Origin: Chlorobium sp.
GTDB lineage: Bacteria > Bacteroidota > Chlorobiia > Chlorobiales > Chlorobiaceae
Assembly: GCA_028277485.1 (NCBI GenBank)
Contig: JANQGE010000117.1
Coordinates: 85,288 to 149,287, forward strand
Direction: 5' to 3'
DNA: 64,000 nucleotides
Positions 18,715 through 28,489 of this stretch are shown piece after piece (within the stretch, counting starts at the first letter, position 1; each line of letters begins with the position of its first letter). Under the pieces are notes generated by a model, which was not told where the DNA came from, did not search any database, and was given only the letters and a program-made list of their open reading frames with translations. Made by a program: the position numbers and the translations under genes.

Positions 18715-18990
18715 ATGTCAGAAACAATGCCAGGTGGATGGTCAGAGTTCAGCTGTGATATTTCACCGGATGAGATGGCTGTCTTTAGAAAAGCGTTACA
18801 GGGCCTTCTCGGTGTGGATTATACGCCGGTTGCCGTGGCAAGTCAGGTGGTAGAAGGGATGAACTACGATTTTTTCTGTAATGCGAAAGTGGTCTATCCC
18901 GGTGCTTCGAACGAGGCGGCTATGGTGAGTATTTACGCTCCTTTAAAAGGAGATCCGCATATCACAAAAATCGAGAGATGCCCTCATTGA
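18715..18990 (+). CDS. Small cystatin-like protein (QxVxG motif), unknown function
   Basis: A 91-aa protein with an excellent ribosome site (AAGGAGG) and its own terminator, so it is probably expressed well. The middle reads VAVASQVVEGMNYDFFCNAK: QVVEG followed by an aromatic strand is the cystatin QxVxG hairpin, the loop that blocks papain-type proteases in eukaryotic cystatins. There is no signal peptide, so a cytoplasmic site is likely. The rest (PLKGDPHITKIERCPH) forms the last strands. Known cystatin-fold proteins have varied roles; protease inhibition is only a hypothesis. Confidence 0.65.
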   Translation: MSETMPGGWSEFSCDISPDEMAVFRKALQGLLGVDYTPVAVASQVVEGMNYDFFCNAKVVYPGASNEAAMVSIYAPLKGDPHITKIERCPH

Positions 18991-19056
18991 GCCCTTGCTG
19001 CTTGCTGATGCTGCAAGAAGGCCTGCGGTGATAAGAGAACGGTGTTAAGTGAAAAG

Positions 19057-19094
19057 GCAATCCATGAATAACCCTCATGGATTGCTTTTTTTTT
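19057..19094 (+). terminator. Rho-independent terminator
   Basis: A perfect 10-bp stem, GCAATCCATG (19057-19066) with CATGGATTGC (19076-19085), and a 9-nt loop, followed by nine T residues. It lies 66 bp after the cystatin-like gene and should end its transcript. Confidence 0.9.
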
Positions 19095-19152
19095 GATATA
19101 AATTACAAAACGTCCTTGTTTAGCGATACTTACTGCATAAAAAACCTCAACC

Positions 19153-19584
19153 ATGCACATTCAGCATTCCGTTATCATCCGAAAGCCGCTGGCCGAAGTT
19201 GAGGCTTACCTTACCGATATATCGAATAACAGTGAGTGGCAGGAGGATGTGCTCGAGTCCGCCCTCACAACCGACGGAGCCATAGGAAAAGGAACGAAGG
19301 GCTATGAAGTTCGAAGCTTCATGAATTTCTCTTTCCGGACAGAGTGGGTGGTGACAGAATATAATTCCGGAAAATCCTACAGTTTTGCCAGCACGTCAAG
19401 TGTTGCCCCCTATGAGGGAACGTTCGAGCTTGAAAACGCGGAAAGCGGCACGAAAGTCACCTTTTCCTTCACCATCCGTGCAACCGGCTTTAACACCCTG
19501 TTCGACCCGGTTATGCACAGTGTATTTGCTCCGAGGTTCCGCAGCAATCTTGAAAAACTCGTTACGATCCTGGAAAATAACTGA
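19153..19584 (+). CDS. SRPBCC (START/polyketide-cyclase-like) family protein
   Basis: A 143-aa protein with the pattern of the SRPBCC ligand-binding fold: HIQHSVIIRKPLAEVEAYLTD at the start, WQEDVL, GKGTKGYEV, TEWVVTEY, GTFELEN, TKVTFSFTIRATG and a long C-terminal helix (RFRSNLEKLVTILE). Members bind hydrophobic ligands in a deep cavity; many are uncharacterised. Nothing in the neighbourhood suggests the ligand. The ATG at 19153 has only a weak ribosome site. Confidence 0.75.
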   Translation: MHIQHSVIIRKPLAEVEAYLTDISNNSEWQEDVLESALTTDGAIGKGTKGYEVRSFMNFSFRTEWVVTEYNSGKSYSFASTSSVAPYEGTFELENAESGTKVTFSFTIRATGFNTLFDPVMHSVFAPRFRSNLEKLVTILENN

Positions 19585-19626
19585 CGCGGTTTCAACTGGT
19601 GCGTTTTTTATCGGGGTGCCCGTAAT

Positions 19627-20523
19627 TTACCTTTGACCGGCACCTGCTTTCAGCGCTTCTTTTGCCTGGCTGAGCGAGGTCCGGCAGTCGTCGTTGTTAG
19701 GACGGCTTTCAGCGAACTTGACGAGATCTGCCGTGTTGAGAAGGGCGGTCAGGGTGTCAGCACGCGGCACTGAACAGCCTGCCAGTTCACCACCTATCTC
19801 ACTGGTGACCTGTTCGAAGGCCTTTATGCCGTACTGTTCTTCCAGGTATTCACGAACCAAGTGGCTAAGCTGTTCGTAGCACTCTTCGGGGCGTAACCCT
19901 TTTTCGAGGTTTTTCTCAAGCTTCCGGATTTTCCGGAGAACAGCCCTGGTGTAATCAACCGGTTTCCGTGAAGATTCTGCGGCTTTCCTTGTGAAAAACC
20001 GGATCAGAAGAATCGTCGCGGCAATTACAACAAGGACAAGAGCAAAAAAAACATAGTCAACCCAAGGACGGTAAGGCTGTCTGAGCGGTTTGATCGGCAG
20101 CAGCTCGGTCATGGTGGTATCCGCCAAGGCCTCTACCGTTATAGTGTCCTCGGGTACCACTTTTCTGACGCTTTTTCCGCCGCTTTCAGTGTCGCGAAAG
20201 GTAACTGAAACTGTTGGCGATGGATACTTGCCGATGTCGAACAAGGCCAGTTCCGCTTCAAATACCGTTGTCCCTTTTCGGGGCCGTTTCACTTCGCGCT
20301 GTATAAGAACAAACGGCATTAGCTCTGTGCTGTCCGGCAAGGCAAATGAAACCGTTTGACCGGAGACGTGTGTAACCGTAACCGTGTATGCGACCCTGTC
20401 CCCTATAGTAACCACTGAAGGGGAAAGAACGCTCTTGAGCTCCGGTTCATCAGCTTTCTCATCAACCGCATCCATCCGGGGAGAGAGGAGCAGGAAGAGC
20501 AACAGTACCAGGATTGAGGTCAT
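19627..20523 (-). CDS. BatD-like membrane protein of a MoxR/DUF58 operon
   Basis: A 298-aa protein with a signal peptide (MTSILVLLLFLLLSP), a beta-sandwich exoplasmic part (SPSVVTIGDRVAYTVTVTH, FDIGKYPSPTVSVTF), one membrane segment near residues 155-177 and a cytoplasmic helical tail (RPEECYEQLSHLVREYLEEQYG). Such proteins sit with MoxR ATPases and DUF58 proteins in aerotolerance-type operons. The ATG at 20523 nearly abuts the stop codon of the DUF58 gene, so translation is probably coupled. The tail resembles that of the BatD protein at 29898. Confidence 0.75.
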   Translation of the reverse strand: MTSILVLLLFLLLSPRMDAVDEKADEPELKSVLSPSVVTIGDRVAYTVTVTHVSGQTVSFALPDSTELMPFVLIQREVKRPRKGTTVFEAELALFDIGKYPSPTVSVTFRDTESGGKSVRKVVPEDTITVEALADTTMTELLPIKPLRQPYRPWVDYVFFALVLVVIAATILLIRFFTRKAAESSRKPVDYTRAVLRKIRKLEKNLEKGLRPEECYEQLSHLVREYLEEQYGIKAFEQVTSEIGGELAGCSVPRADTLTALLNTADLVKFAESRPNNDDCRTSLSQAKEALKAGAGQR

Positions 20524-20524
20524 G

Positions 20525-21415
20525 TTAGACTTTCTTCTCACGATACCGGAAAAACGTGTTGAGCGCACCGATAATGGAACGGTTTGTTTCGAGATAAACT
20601 ACATCAATTTTCAGACTGCTGAGCTGTTTTCTCAAAGCTTCCCGCTGTTCGCGCTGCATTTTTTTGTACCGCACCAGCATCTTGCGGCTGGCAGCATCGA
20701 CCACGATCTCCTCGCCGGTTTCAGGATCCCGGAGCTGGAGCAGGCCGGCACGCGGCATTTCCCTGTCAAGCGGGTCGCCGAGGTGGATGAGCACGAAATC
20801 ATGTTTTGCGTTGAGTATTTGCATTGCTTTTTCGTAGTGCTCATTGATCAGGTCGGTAAGCAGAAAGACAATTGCCTGCCGTTTCTGGATCGAACGGATA
20901 AAAGAAAGGGCAGCGTTGATATCGGTCTTGCGGCTTTGAGGCTTGATGCTGATGATTTCTTCAAGTATGACCAGTACGTGACTCCTTCCCTTGCGGGGAG
21001 GGATGAACTTCTCAACCCGGTCGGTAAAGATCAGCAGCCCCACCTTGTCATTGTTCATGATTGCACTGAGGGCGAGTACCGCACACACCTCGGTGGCGAG
21101 CTCCTTTTTCGTGCGCCGGCGGCTGCCGAACAGCATCGACCCGGACCCGTCGATAACAAGCAGCAGCGTCCTTTCCCGTTCTTCCGTAAAGAGTTTGACG
21201 TAAAGGTCGTTTTTGCGGGCCGACGTGTTCCAGTCGATAGTGCGCACATCGTCCCCGTAGGAGTATTCACGAACATTGTTGAACTCGATGCCGTGCCCCT
21301 TGAATGAAGAATGGTACTCACCGCGGAACAGCTCATTAACCAGCCGTTTTGAGCGAATTTCGATGCGCCTGATGGTCTGCGCCAAGTCTTTCATGTTCCG
21401 GACACTGCGTTGCAT
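20525..21415 (-). CDS. DUF58 domain protein (vWA-like)
   Basis: A 296-aa cytoplasmic protein. The DUF58 signature is DDVRTIDWNTSARKNDLYVK (residues 55-74), followed by a von Willebrand A-like fold with a MIDAS-type motif DGSGSM (89-94). Such proteins act with the MoxR AAA+ ATPase encoded upstream, probably as an adaptor in maturation or stress response at the envelope. It is the middle gene of the operon MoxR, DUF58, BatD-like. Confidence 0.9.
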   Translation of the reverse strand: MQRSVRNMKDLAQTIRRIEIRSKRLVNELFRGEYHSSFKGHGIEFNNVREYSYGDDVRTIDWNTSARKNDLYVKLFTEERERTLLLVIDGSGSMLFGSRRRTKKELATEVCAVLALSAIMNNDKVGLLIFTDRVEKFIPPRKGRSHVLVILEEIISIKPQSRKTDINAALSFIRSIQKRQAIVFLLTDLINEHYEKAMQILNAKHDFVLIHLGDPLDREMPRAGLLQLRDPETGEEIVVDAASRKMLVRYKKMQREQREALRKQLSSLKIDVVYLETNRSIIGALNTFFRYREKKV

Positions 21416-21504
21416 GGTGGAAACAAGTCAAAATTCAAAAGTGAAAAGTCAAAATCAGCCGGATAGCACTCACTGCTCTGTCCCTCTCGTCACTTGTCAC
21501 TGCC

Positions 21505-22503
<999 letters not shown>

Positions 22504-22624
22504 GGCGGGGGATTATCTGTATTGGGAAAATGGTAACAGCAGCTCGACTCCGGCTGTAGTATTAAGTATAGGTTGTTCCATGAAGAAAAGCACGAAATGT
22601 CGAGGAGATTGTTGAGCCCGGTGC

Positions 22625-22849
22625 TTACCGTTTCTGGTAAAGCCCCTTGAAACCAAAACCAAGGAGGAGGATTCCGATAATAAGGGAAGACCAGCCGATG
22701 ATCTCGCCGATATAGAACACGCTGTTGAGGATACCGACACCGGGGGCGAAGAGCAAGATAAGATCCGCGCCGAGAAGAACCAGCAGCAGGTTGAGAAACT
22801 TTATCTTGACCCTTGGTTTATTGTTGCCCTGTTTATTAGGTTTGACCAT
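22625..22849 (-). CDS. Small two-helix membrane protein, conserved hypothetical
   Basis: A 74-aa protein with a basic N-terminus (MVKPNKQGNNKPRVKIKF), two hydrophobic segments (LNLLLVLLGADLILLFAPGVG and IGWSSLIIGILLLGFGFKGL) and a short basic C-terminus. The layout indicates an inner-membrane hairpin with both ends in the cytoplasm. No family was recognised. It is divergent from tsaD, 38 bp apart. Confidence 0.65.
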   Translation of the reverse strand: MVKPNKQGNNKPRVKIKFLNLLLVLLGADLILLFAPGVGILNSVFYIGEIIGWSSLIIGILLLGFGFKGLYQKR

Positions 22850-22887
22850 ATTTTCCTAAATCGATCGTTTTATCAGACAGAATCGGC

Positions 22888-23943
22888 ATGCATATCCTCG
22901 GCATTGAAACCAGCTGTGACGAAACATCGGCGGCAGTCCTGCGGAACGGGCACGTAGCATCGAACATCATCAGCTCCCAGCTCATTCATAAAGCCTACGG
23001 GGGGGTTGTCCCCGAACTGGCTTCACGGGAGCATGAGCGGCTGATTGTTTCCGTTGTTGATGCCGCTGTAAATGAGGCTAATATACAAAAAAACGATCTC
23101 GATGTCATAGCGGCAACAGCAGGCCCCGGCCTCATCGGTGCGGTCATGGTAGGGCTTTGTTTTGCCCAGGGTCTTGCCTATGCGCTCCGGAAAACGTTTG
23201 TACCGGTTAACCATATCGAAGCTCATGTTTTTTCAGGCTTTATCCAGGAAGATCCCGGTCATGAACCGCCGAAGGAGCGTTTCATCTCGTTGACCGTTTC
23301 CGGCGGGCACACCATGCTCTGTATCGTGCATGAGGATCTGACCTACGGAGTCATCGGAAAAACCATTGACGACGCAGCGGGTGAAGCTTTCGACAAAACA
23401 GGCAAGATGCTGGGGCTTGACTACCCGGCAGGGCCGGTTATTGACGGGCTGGCCAAGGAAGGGGACCCGAAGTTTCACGAGTTCCCGCGTGCGTTGACCT
23501 CGCAGTCCCGGACCAGCAAGAGTTACCGGGACAATTTTGATTTCAGTTTTTCCGGCCTGAAAACCTCGGTGCTGCACTATATCGGCAAACACGAGCCGGC
23601 GTTTATCGAACGACACCTGCCCGATATTGCAGCGTCGATCCAGGATGCGATTGTCGGTGTCCTTGTTGAAAAAACCGTCGCTGCCGCCTGCAAATACAAT
23701 ATCAAAGCCGTATCGGTATCGGGGGGGGTCAGCGCGAACTCGGGATTGAGGCAAAAAATGGAAGAGGCCTGCTCGAAACGCGGCATACGCGTGTATATTC
23801 CCAGAGCGGTTTATTCAACCGACAACGCCGCCATGATCGCCACACTGGCCAACCTCAAGCTGTCCCGTGGCCTTGCAACACCGAACAACTATGATATCGC
23901 CCCTTTTGCAAGCTTTGCAGCACCCGGCCCGCATAGCGCGTAA
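22888..23943 (+). CDS. tsaD: tRNA N6-adenosine threonylcarbamoyltransferase
   Basis: A 351-aa ASKHA-fold enzyme that transfers the threonylcarbamoyl group to A37 of ANN-decoding tRNAs, with TsaB and TsaE. Motifs: ILGIETSCDETSAAV at the start, PELASREH, VNHIEAH with two metal-binding histidines, LTVSGGHTML, GEAFDKTGKMLGL and VSVSGGVSANSGLR. Length is normal. Confidence 0.97.
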   Translation: MHILGIETSCDETSAAVLRNGHVASNIISSQLIHKAYGGVVPELASREHERLIVSVVDAAVNEANIQKNDLDVIAATAGPGLIGAVMVGLCFAQGLAYALRKTFVPVNHIEAHVFSGFIQEDPGHEPPKERFISLTVSGGHTMLCIVHEDLTYGVIGKTIDDAAGEAFDKTGKMLGLDYPAGPVIDGLAKEGDPKFHEFPRALTSQSRTSKSYRDNFDFSFSGLKTSVLHYIGKHEPAFIERHLPDIAASIQDAIVGVLVEKTVAAACKYNIKAVSVSGGVSANSGLRQKMEEACSKRGIRVYIPRAVYSTDNAAMIATLANLKLSRGLATPNNYDIAPFASFAAPGPHSA

Positions 23944-23954
23944 CATTGCTTTTT

Positions 23955-24005
23955 CGACCCCGATCCCCCTAAGAAGTAAATCGGGGTTCGGTATCGATCT
24001 TTTTT
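23955..24005 (+). terminator. Possible terminator after tsaD
   Basis: ACCCCGAT and ATCGGGGT can pair (8 bp) across a 15-nt loop, and TTTTTT follows about 12 bases after the stem at 24000. The arms resemble the second interspersed repeat family, and a MITE-like GGGCACCTCT follows, so it may be repeat-derived. Confidence 0.4.
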
Positions 24006-24115
24006 AGGGCACCTCTCGCTATCAAGCCTTCTCAAACTCCTCATTGAAATAGTTGGCCGAATACGTTATCTTTCGGCTTTTAGAGCTGAAGCTTGTTAAC
24101 TATCATAACAGTGCC

Positions 24116-24469
24116 ATGTACAATTTCATTTTTTCACTTCTGCTTTTCGCTCCGCCCGCAGGCGGCGAGTCTCCTAATTTGTTTGTTCAGCTCGTACCAT
24201 TACTTCTTATTTTCGTTGTCTTCTACTTCTTTCTCATCCGTCCGCAACAGAAAAAACAAAAAGAACGCGAGAAAGTGCTTGAAAGTCTGAGGCGGGGAGA
24301 TAAGGTTGTTACCATCGGAGGCATGCACGGCACCGTGGCCGGGATCGATTCGGAGAAAAAAACTGTTTTAGTGCAGGTTGCCGACAACCTGAAAATAAAG
24401 TTTGACCGCAGCGCAATAGCAACCACTGAAAAACAGGAAGCAGGTGAAAAACTTACCAGCAAAGATTAA
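24116..24469 (+). CDS. yajC: Sec translocase accessory subunit YajC
   Basis: A 117-aa protein with one N-terminal membrane segment (LVPLLLIFVVFYFFLIRPQQKKQKE, the family hallmark) and a cytoplasmic part: LESLRRGDKVVTIGGMHGTVAGI and DNLKIKFDRSAIA. YajC associates with SecDF-YidC. The ATG at 24116 gives the normal length; an upstream ATG in frame adds 21 unconserved residues. Confidence 0.93.
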   Translation: MYNFIFSLLLFAPPAGGESPNLFVQLVPLLLIFVVFYFFLIRPQQKKQKEREKVLESLRRGDKVVTIGGMHGTVAGIDSEKKTVLVQVADNLKIKFDRSAIATTEKQEAGEKLTSKD

Positions 24470-24478
24470 ACGATATAT

Positions 24479-25579
24479 ATGCAGTTTACACCCGCAACAT
24501 TGGTTTTAGAAAACGGTTCTGTCTATAACGGCGAATCGTTCGGACATATTGGCGAAGCAGCCGGAGAAGTGGTTTTCAACACCTCGCATACAGGATACCA
24601 GGAAATCCTTACGGATCCTTCTTACGCCGGACAGATGGTGGTCATGACCTATCCTCTTATCGGTAATTACGGCGTCAACAAGACAGATGGAGAGTCTGAA
24701 AAAATCTGGGCATCAGCACTCATCATTCGTGAAGTGTCCAACATACACAGCAATTACGCAGCAACTGACAGCTTGAACGAATATCTCAAGGCATCGAAAG
24801 TCATGGGTCTGGCCGGAATCGATACCAGAAAGCTGGTTCGCGAAATCCGGGAAAAAGGCGCTATGAGAGGCTGCATCTCAACGTATGACCATGATCAGAG
24901 AAGGCTGCAGGAAAAGGCTTCACAAATACCTGAAATGACCGGACTCGACCTTGTCAAGAAAGTCAGCACAACCCAGAGCTACACGGTGGATTGCCCGGAC
25001 GCGAAATACCACGTTGTTGCCTATGACTACGGCATCAAACGAAACATTTTGAGAATGCTGCAGGATGCCGGATGCAGAGTTACTGTACTCAATGCAAGCA
25101 CAACGGCCGAAGAAGCCCTGAAGCTGAATCCTGACGGGGTGTTTCTTTCAAACGGTCCCGGTGACCCGTTTGCTGTAACTTACGCGATCGATACTATCAG
25201 AAACTTGGTGCGGCAGAACAGCTCGCCACGCCCGTTGCCGATATTCGGCATATGCCTGGGGCATCAGCTTCTTTCGCTGGCTTTCGGTGCCAGAACCTAT
25301 AAACTGAAATTCGGCCACCACGGAAGCAACCATCCGGTCAAGCGTCTCTCAACCCGGTCTATAGAGATCACTTCCCAGAACCACGGCTTTGCCGTTGAGA
25401 TGGACTCCCTTCCGGAAGAGCTCGAGCTGACGCACCTCAACCTTTACGACAATACCGTTGAAGGTGTGCGGCACCGGAAGCTGCCTTGTTTTTCCGTGCA
25501 ATACCACCCGGAAGCGGCCCCCGGACCGCATGATTCGCACTACCTGTTTAACCTGTTCACCGAAACGATGGAAAAATAA
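24479..25579 (+). CDS. carA: Carbamoyl-phosphate synthase small subunit
   Basis: A 366-aa glutaminase subunit that delivers ammonia to CarB for arginine and pyrimidine synthesis. The N-terminal domain has LVLENGSVYNGESFG and VVFNTSHTGYQEILTDPSYAGQ. The class I amidotransferase domain has FLSNGPGDP, GICLGHQLL with the catalytic Cys and the His/Glu pair in YHPEAAPGPHD. carB is not in the window. It follows yajC by 9 bp. Confidence 0.97.
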   Translation: MQFTPATLVLENGSVYNGESFGHIGEAAGEVVFNTSHTGYQEILTDPSYAGQMVVMTYPLIGNYGVNKTDGESEKIWASALIIREVSNIHSNYAATDSLNEYLKASKVMGLAGIDTRKLVREIREKGAMRGCISTYDHDQRRLQEKASQIPEMTGLDLVKKVSTTQSYTVDCPDAKYHVVAYDYGIKRNILRMLQDAGCRVTVLNASTTAEEALKLNPDGVFLSNGPGDPFAVTYAIDTIRNLVRQNSSPRPLPIFGICLGHQLLSLAFGARTYKLKFGHHGSNHPVKRLSTRSIEITSQNHGFAVEMDSLPEELELTHLNLYDNTVEGVRHRKLPCFSVQYHPEAAPGPHDSHYLFNLFTETMEK

Positions 25580-25585
25580 AGGGTC

Positions 25586-26242
25586 ATGCGCAGCTTTCTA
25601 TTGGCAGCCCTCTTCTCTTTTTTTGCCTTCTTTCCGTTTTTGGATGTTCTGGCGGATTACAGGACACTGAGGGCTGCAAATGGATTTTATGACGCCGGCA
25701 AATTCATGTCGGCCGCTGAACTGTACATGAACGTCATCAGGGATGAGCCGGAAAGCCGGAACAGCCCTATCGCGGCATATAATCTCGGCAACACCCTTTT
25801 CCGTACCGGACGTTTTGCTGACGCTGCCCGGCACTTCCAGGGGGGAGCGCGTATGCCGGAACAGCCTGAAACATTCAGAGCAGACGCCCGGTTCAATGCA
25901 GGCAATGCATTTGCCCGGCTCGCTTTGCTCGAAGGCGATAAGAAGCCGAAAATGACGCTGCTGAAAGCATCTCTGAAAGAGTACCGCTCTGCTCTCCTGC
26001 TGAATCCTCATGATCAAGACAGCAAACTCAACTATGAAATCACCTTGCGCCTTTTGAAAAATCTCTCACCTTCGTTGCCTGCGGGTGGGAGCCGGCCCAC
26101 AGGTGCCGGACGCTCCAAAATCCGCATTGATGTTGCGGCAAACCTGCTTGAGCAGGCGGGAAAAGACGAGAGGAGCGTGCTGCAGAACAGTTATCGCAAT
26201 ACATCTTCCAAAAAGTACGTGCCGTCAAACAAGGACTGGTAA
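25586..26242 (+). CDS. TPR lipoprotein-like protein of the BatC/BatE type
   Basis: A 218-aa exported protein: a signal peptide (FLLAALFSFFAFFPFLDVLA) and tetratricopeptide helices (ANGFYDAGKFMSAAELYMNV, AAYNLGNTLFRTGRFADAARHFQ, ARFNAGNAFARLALLEG, LKASLKEYRSALLLNP). This arrangement is found in the TPR member of Bat (aerotolerance) operons, which assembles with the vWA proteins BatA and BatB. Those are not in the window. It begins 6 bp after carA and stops 3 bp before the radical SAM gene. Confidence 0.7.
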   Translation: MRSFLLAALFSFFAFFPFLDVLADYRTLRAANGFYDAGKFMSAAELYMNVIRDEPESRNSPIAAYNLGNTLFRTGRFADAARHFQGGARMPEQPETFRADARFNAGNAFARLALLEGDKKPKMTLLKASLKEYRSALLLNPHDQDSKLNYEITLRLLKNLSPSLPAGGSRPTGAGRSKIRIDVAANLLEQAGKDERSVLQNSYRNTSSKKYVPSNKDW

Positions 26243-26245
26243 GGT

Positions 26246-27661
26246 ATGGATAACCGGAAACATGTGCTGCTGGTATTTCTTGCATCGGACAGTGGAGTTG
26301 ACGGGGCAAGGTCGCTTTTTGAGGGACGGTCGAAAAAAGGGGCGAAGGAGTGGCTTGACAGATCGATACGTAACCTGATAAAGCAAACCCAGTTTGCCAT
26401 ACCTTCCCTTGCCCTCATGATCCTGGCCTCCGTTGAAGTCGAAGGTGTCGAACAGCAGATATGCGACCTTCGTTTCGAGGAACTGCCGCTTGACAAGTCA
26501 TGGGATCTTATCGGCATCGGCGTCCAGACCGGTATGACTTCGAAGGCTTTCAGCCTTGCCGGAAGCCTTCGGGTGAAAGGTTACAGGGTTGCGCTCGGAG
26601 GTCCTCATGTCACCCTTTTCCCCGATTCGTGCAGGGAACATGCCGATGTCCTTGTTCACGGCGAGGCTGACGATATATGGGCCGACGTCCTCGAAGACCT
26701 CAAAAAGGGAACCCTGAAAGAGAATTATTTCCCCAGTGGTTTTCCCGACCTCTCATCATGCCGTCCGGTTAAGTCCTTGCTGCTTGACAAGAGGCGGTAT
26801 TTCACGACAAACGTCATTCAAACCGGCCGGGGGTGCCCCTACAACTGTGATTTTTGCAATATCCATATTCTCAACGGCAACCGGCATCGAAGAAGAAATA
26901 TCGATGATGTCGTCGATGAGGTCAGGCGTTTCAGCGCACACGACAACCGGATATTCTTTTTCGTCGATGACTCCATCAACGCCAGTGAGGAGTACGCCCA
27001 GGAACTTTTCCACCGCCTCATCCCGCTCAAGATCACCTGGTTCGGCCAGGCCACTACCATGCTCGGCAGGCAGCCCCGCCTGCTTGAAACGTTTGCACGA
27101 TCGGGATGCCAAGCACTGCTTGTCGGAATTGAAAGCATCGAACCTGCAAGCAGAGACACCCATAAGAAAAAACAGAACAGCTCGGCGGAGCTTGCCGAAG
27201 CCATCATCAACATCCGCAACACGGGCATCAGCCTGTATGGAAGCTTTATCTACGGACTGGACGGCGACACGCTGGAAACCCCGGCAGCAATCCTTGATTT
27301 CATACGTGCAACAAAGCTGGATGTGCCTGGGATCAACATTCTCCGGCCTAATCCGGGAACCAGCGTGTTTGAACGCCTCAGGGAGGAGGGACGGCTGCTT
27401 TTTGACCCCGGCGACCTTACTGCCTATCGTTATACGTTCGGTCAGAAGATGCTTTACCAGCCGAAAAATATCAACCTGCCGGACTTTGTCGAGAGTTATT
27501 CAAAACTAACCGCTGAAATCTTTACCATCGGGAACTCGCTGCGGCGCGGCCTCGCGGCACCCAGCGCGAAGGCCGCGGTACTTTTGTTCAATCTGTTTTA
27601 TACGCACCTGTATGCGCTTTCCCGCCACGACCTGAAACAGCAAGTGTTGAAGCGCATCTGA
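26246..27661 (+). CDS. Cobalamin-binding-type radical SAM enzyme
   Basis: A 471-aa protein. Residues 1-150 form the B12-binding-like domain (SWDLIGIGVQTGMTSKAF, GYRVALGGPHVTLFPDSC, VLVHGEADDIW). The radical SAM core begins with IQTGRGCPYNCDFCNIH: Cys197, Cys201 and Cys204 bind the 4Fe-4S cluster. The order is that of the BchE-like group, which in green sulfur bacteria includes the chlorin methylases BchQ and BchR. I cannot assign it to one of these from sequence alone. It overlaps no neighbour but follows the TPR gene by 3 bp. Confidence 0.75.
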   Translation: MDNRKHVLLVFLASDSGVDGARSLFEGRSKKGAKEWLDRSIRNLIKQTQFAIPSLALMILASVEVEGVEQQICDLRFEELPLDKSWDLIGIGVQTGMTSKAFSLAGSLRVKGYRVALGGPHVTLFPDSCREHADVLVHGEADDIWADVLEDLKKGTLKENYFPSGFPDLSSCRPVKSLLLDKRRYFTTNVIQTGRGCPYNCDFCNIHILNGNRHRRRNIDDVVDEVRRFSAHDNRIFFFVDDSINASEEYAQELFHRLIPLKITWFGQATTMLGRQPRLLETFARSGCQALLVGIESIEPASRDTHKKKQNSSAELAEAIINIRNTGISLYGSFIYGLDGDTLETPAAILDFIRATKLDVPGINILRPNPGTSVFERLREEGRLLFDPGDLTAYRYTFGQKMLYQPKNINLPDFVESYSKLTAEIFTIGNSLRRGLAAPSAKAAVLLFNLFYTHLYALSRHDLKQQVLKRI

Positions 27662-27779
27662 AAGAATTTTTCCTTTCTATCCTTTTTCATTCGGGGCATG
27701 AATGTTTTTATTTTTCTGTTGTTAACCGTTATATTTCCATTTCGTTATGGTTAACACATATCGGCACTACCTACATTAT

Positions 27780-27920
27780 GGGCACCTCTATTTATTTATT
27801 CCGCGCTTCAATTGCATCGTTGACCGGTGCTCGAAATCCTCATGTACTCTATGTACACTCCGGTTTCTGCGCTCCGTTCGCCTCGCACTTGAACCGCTAT
27901 GACAATAAATAGAGGTGCCC
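27780..27920 (+). repeat. MITE type A
   Basis: A 141-bp element with termini GGGCACCTCTATTTATT and AATAAATAGAGGTGCCC, perfect inverted repeats of 17 bp. The flanks are TTAT and TCAT, a 4-bp duplication with one mismatch. The interior carries GGTGCTCGAAATCCTCATG and CTCCGGTTTCTGCGCTCCG. It ends 24 bp before the cytochrome c start codon. Confidence 0.85.
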
Positions 27921-27944
27921 TCATTATGAACGAAGGAGAACAAC

Positions 27945-28334
27945 ATGAAAAAAATCCTACCGACAACCGTCCTCTGCGGCATTTTCTTTATCGGGTGCGG
28001 CGGCGGTGCACCGGAACCAGCTGCAGAAGCTTCTTCCAAAGGCGCATCTGAAAGCGCACTTGCAAGCCAGTATGATCTTGCAAACGGCAAAGAGATTTAC
28101 GATGCAAACTGTGCAGGATGTCATGATGAAGGCATACTTGGTTCACCGAAAACAGGGGATGTTAACGGATGGACCGTCCGCATCGAGCAGGGTATGGAAA
28201 CCTTGATTTCCAAATCCATCGAGGGTTATACCGCCGAATACAGCATGCCTGCAAGAGGCGGCAATGACGCTTTGACCGACGAGGAAGTAGCTAATTCTGT
28301 TGCCTACATGGTTGAAGAGAGCTCTGCAAAGTGA
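27945..28334 (+). CDS. Cytochrome c lipoprotein, class I (c5-like)
   Basis: A 129-aa monoheme cytochrome. The signal sequence ends in the lipobox FIGC (Cys18), so it is anchored in the periplasm through lipid. An Ala/Ser/Glu-rich linker (residues 20-42) leads to the heme site CAGCH (Cys56, Cys59, His60), with Met101 in YSMPARGG as the likely distal ligand. The fold ends with LTDEEVANSVAYMVE. It probably carries electrons between the periplasmic sulfur enzymes and the reaction centre. A GGAG ribosome site is present and a MITE forms the upstream region. Confidence 0.88.
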   Translation: MKKILPTTVLCGIFFIGCGGGAPEPAAEASSKGASESALASQYDLANGKEIYDANCAGCHDEGILGSPKTGDVNGWTVRIEQGMETLISKSIEGYTAEYSMPARGGNDALTDEEVANSVAYMVEESSAK

Positions 28335-28389
28335 GCGGTTTTCAAGCAGGCAGTTGGTGCTGTAACCTCCTGTTTCATTGAAAACGGCA

Positions 28390-28442
28390 GGGCATCTCGA
28401 TTTGTTGCGTATCCTCAGGTCGCTCACAGCAATTGAGGCCCC
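28390..28442 (+). repeat. MITE type B relic with internal deletion
   Basis: About 53 bp: the left end GGGCATCTCGATTTGTTGCG is joined to a right part AGGTCGCTCACAGCAATTGAGG by loss of the middle. It lies between the cytochrome c stop codon and its probable terminator. Confidence 0.6.
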
Positions 28443-28450
28443 TATACAAA

Positions 28451-28483
28451 AGCGGACTTGTTTCAGGTCCGCTGTTTTATTTT
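28451..28483 (+). terminator. Rho-independent terminator after cytochrome c
   Basis: AGCGGAC (28451-28457) pairs with GTCCGCT (28467-28473) over a 9-nt loop and is followed by GTTTTATTTTT. A MITE relic sits between it and the gene it presumably serves. Confidence 0.7.
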
Positions 28484-28489
28484 TCCTTC

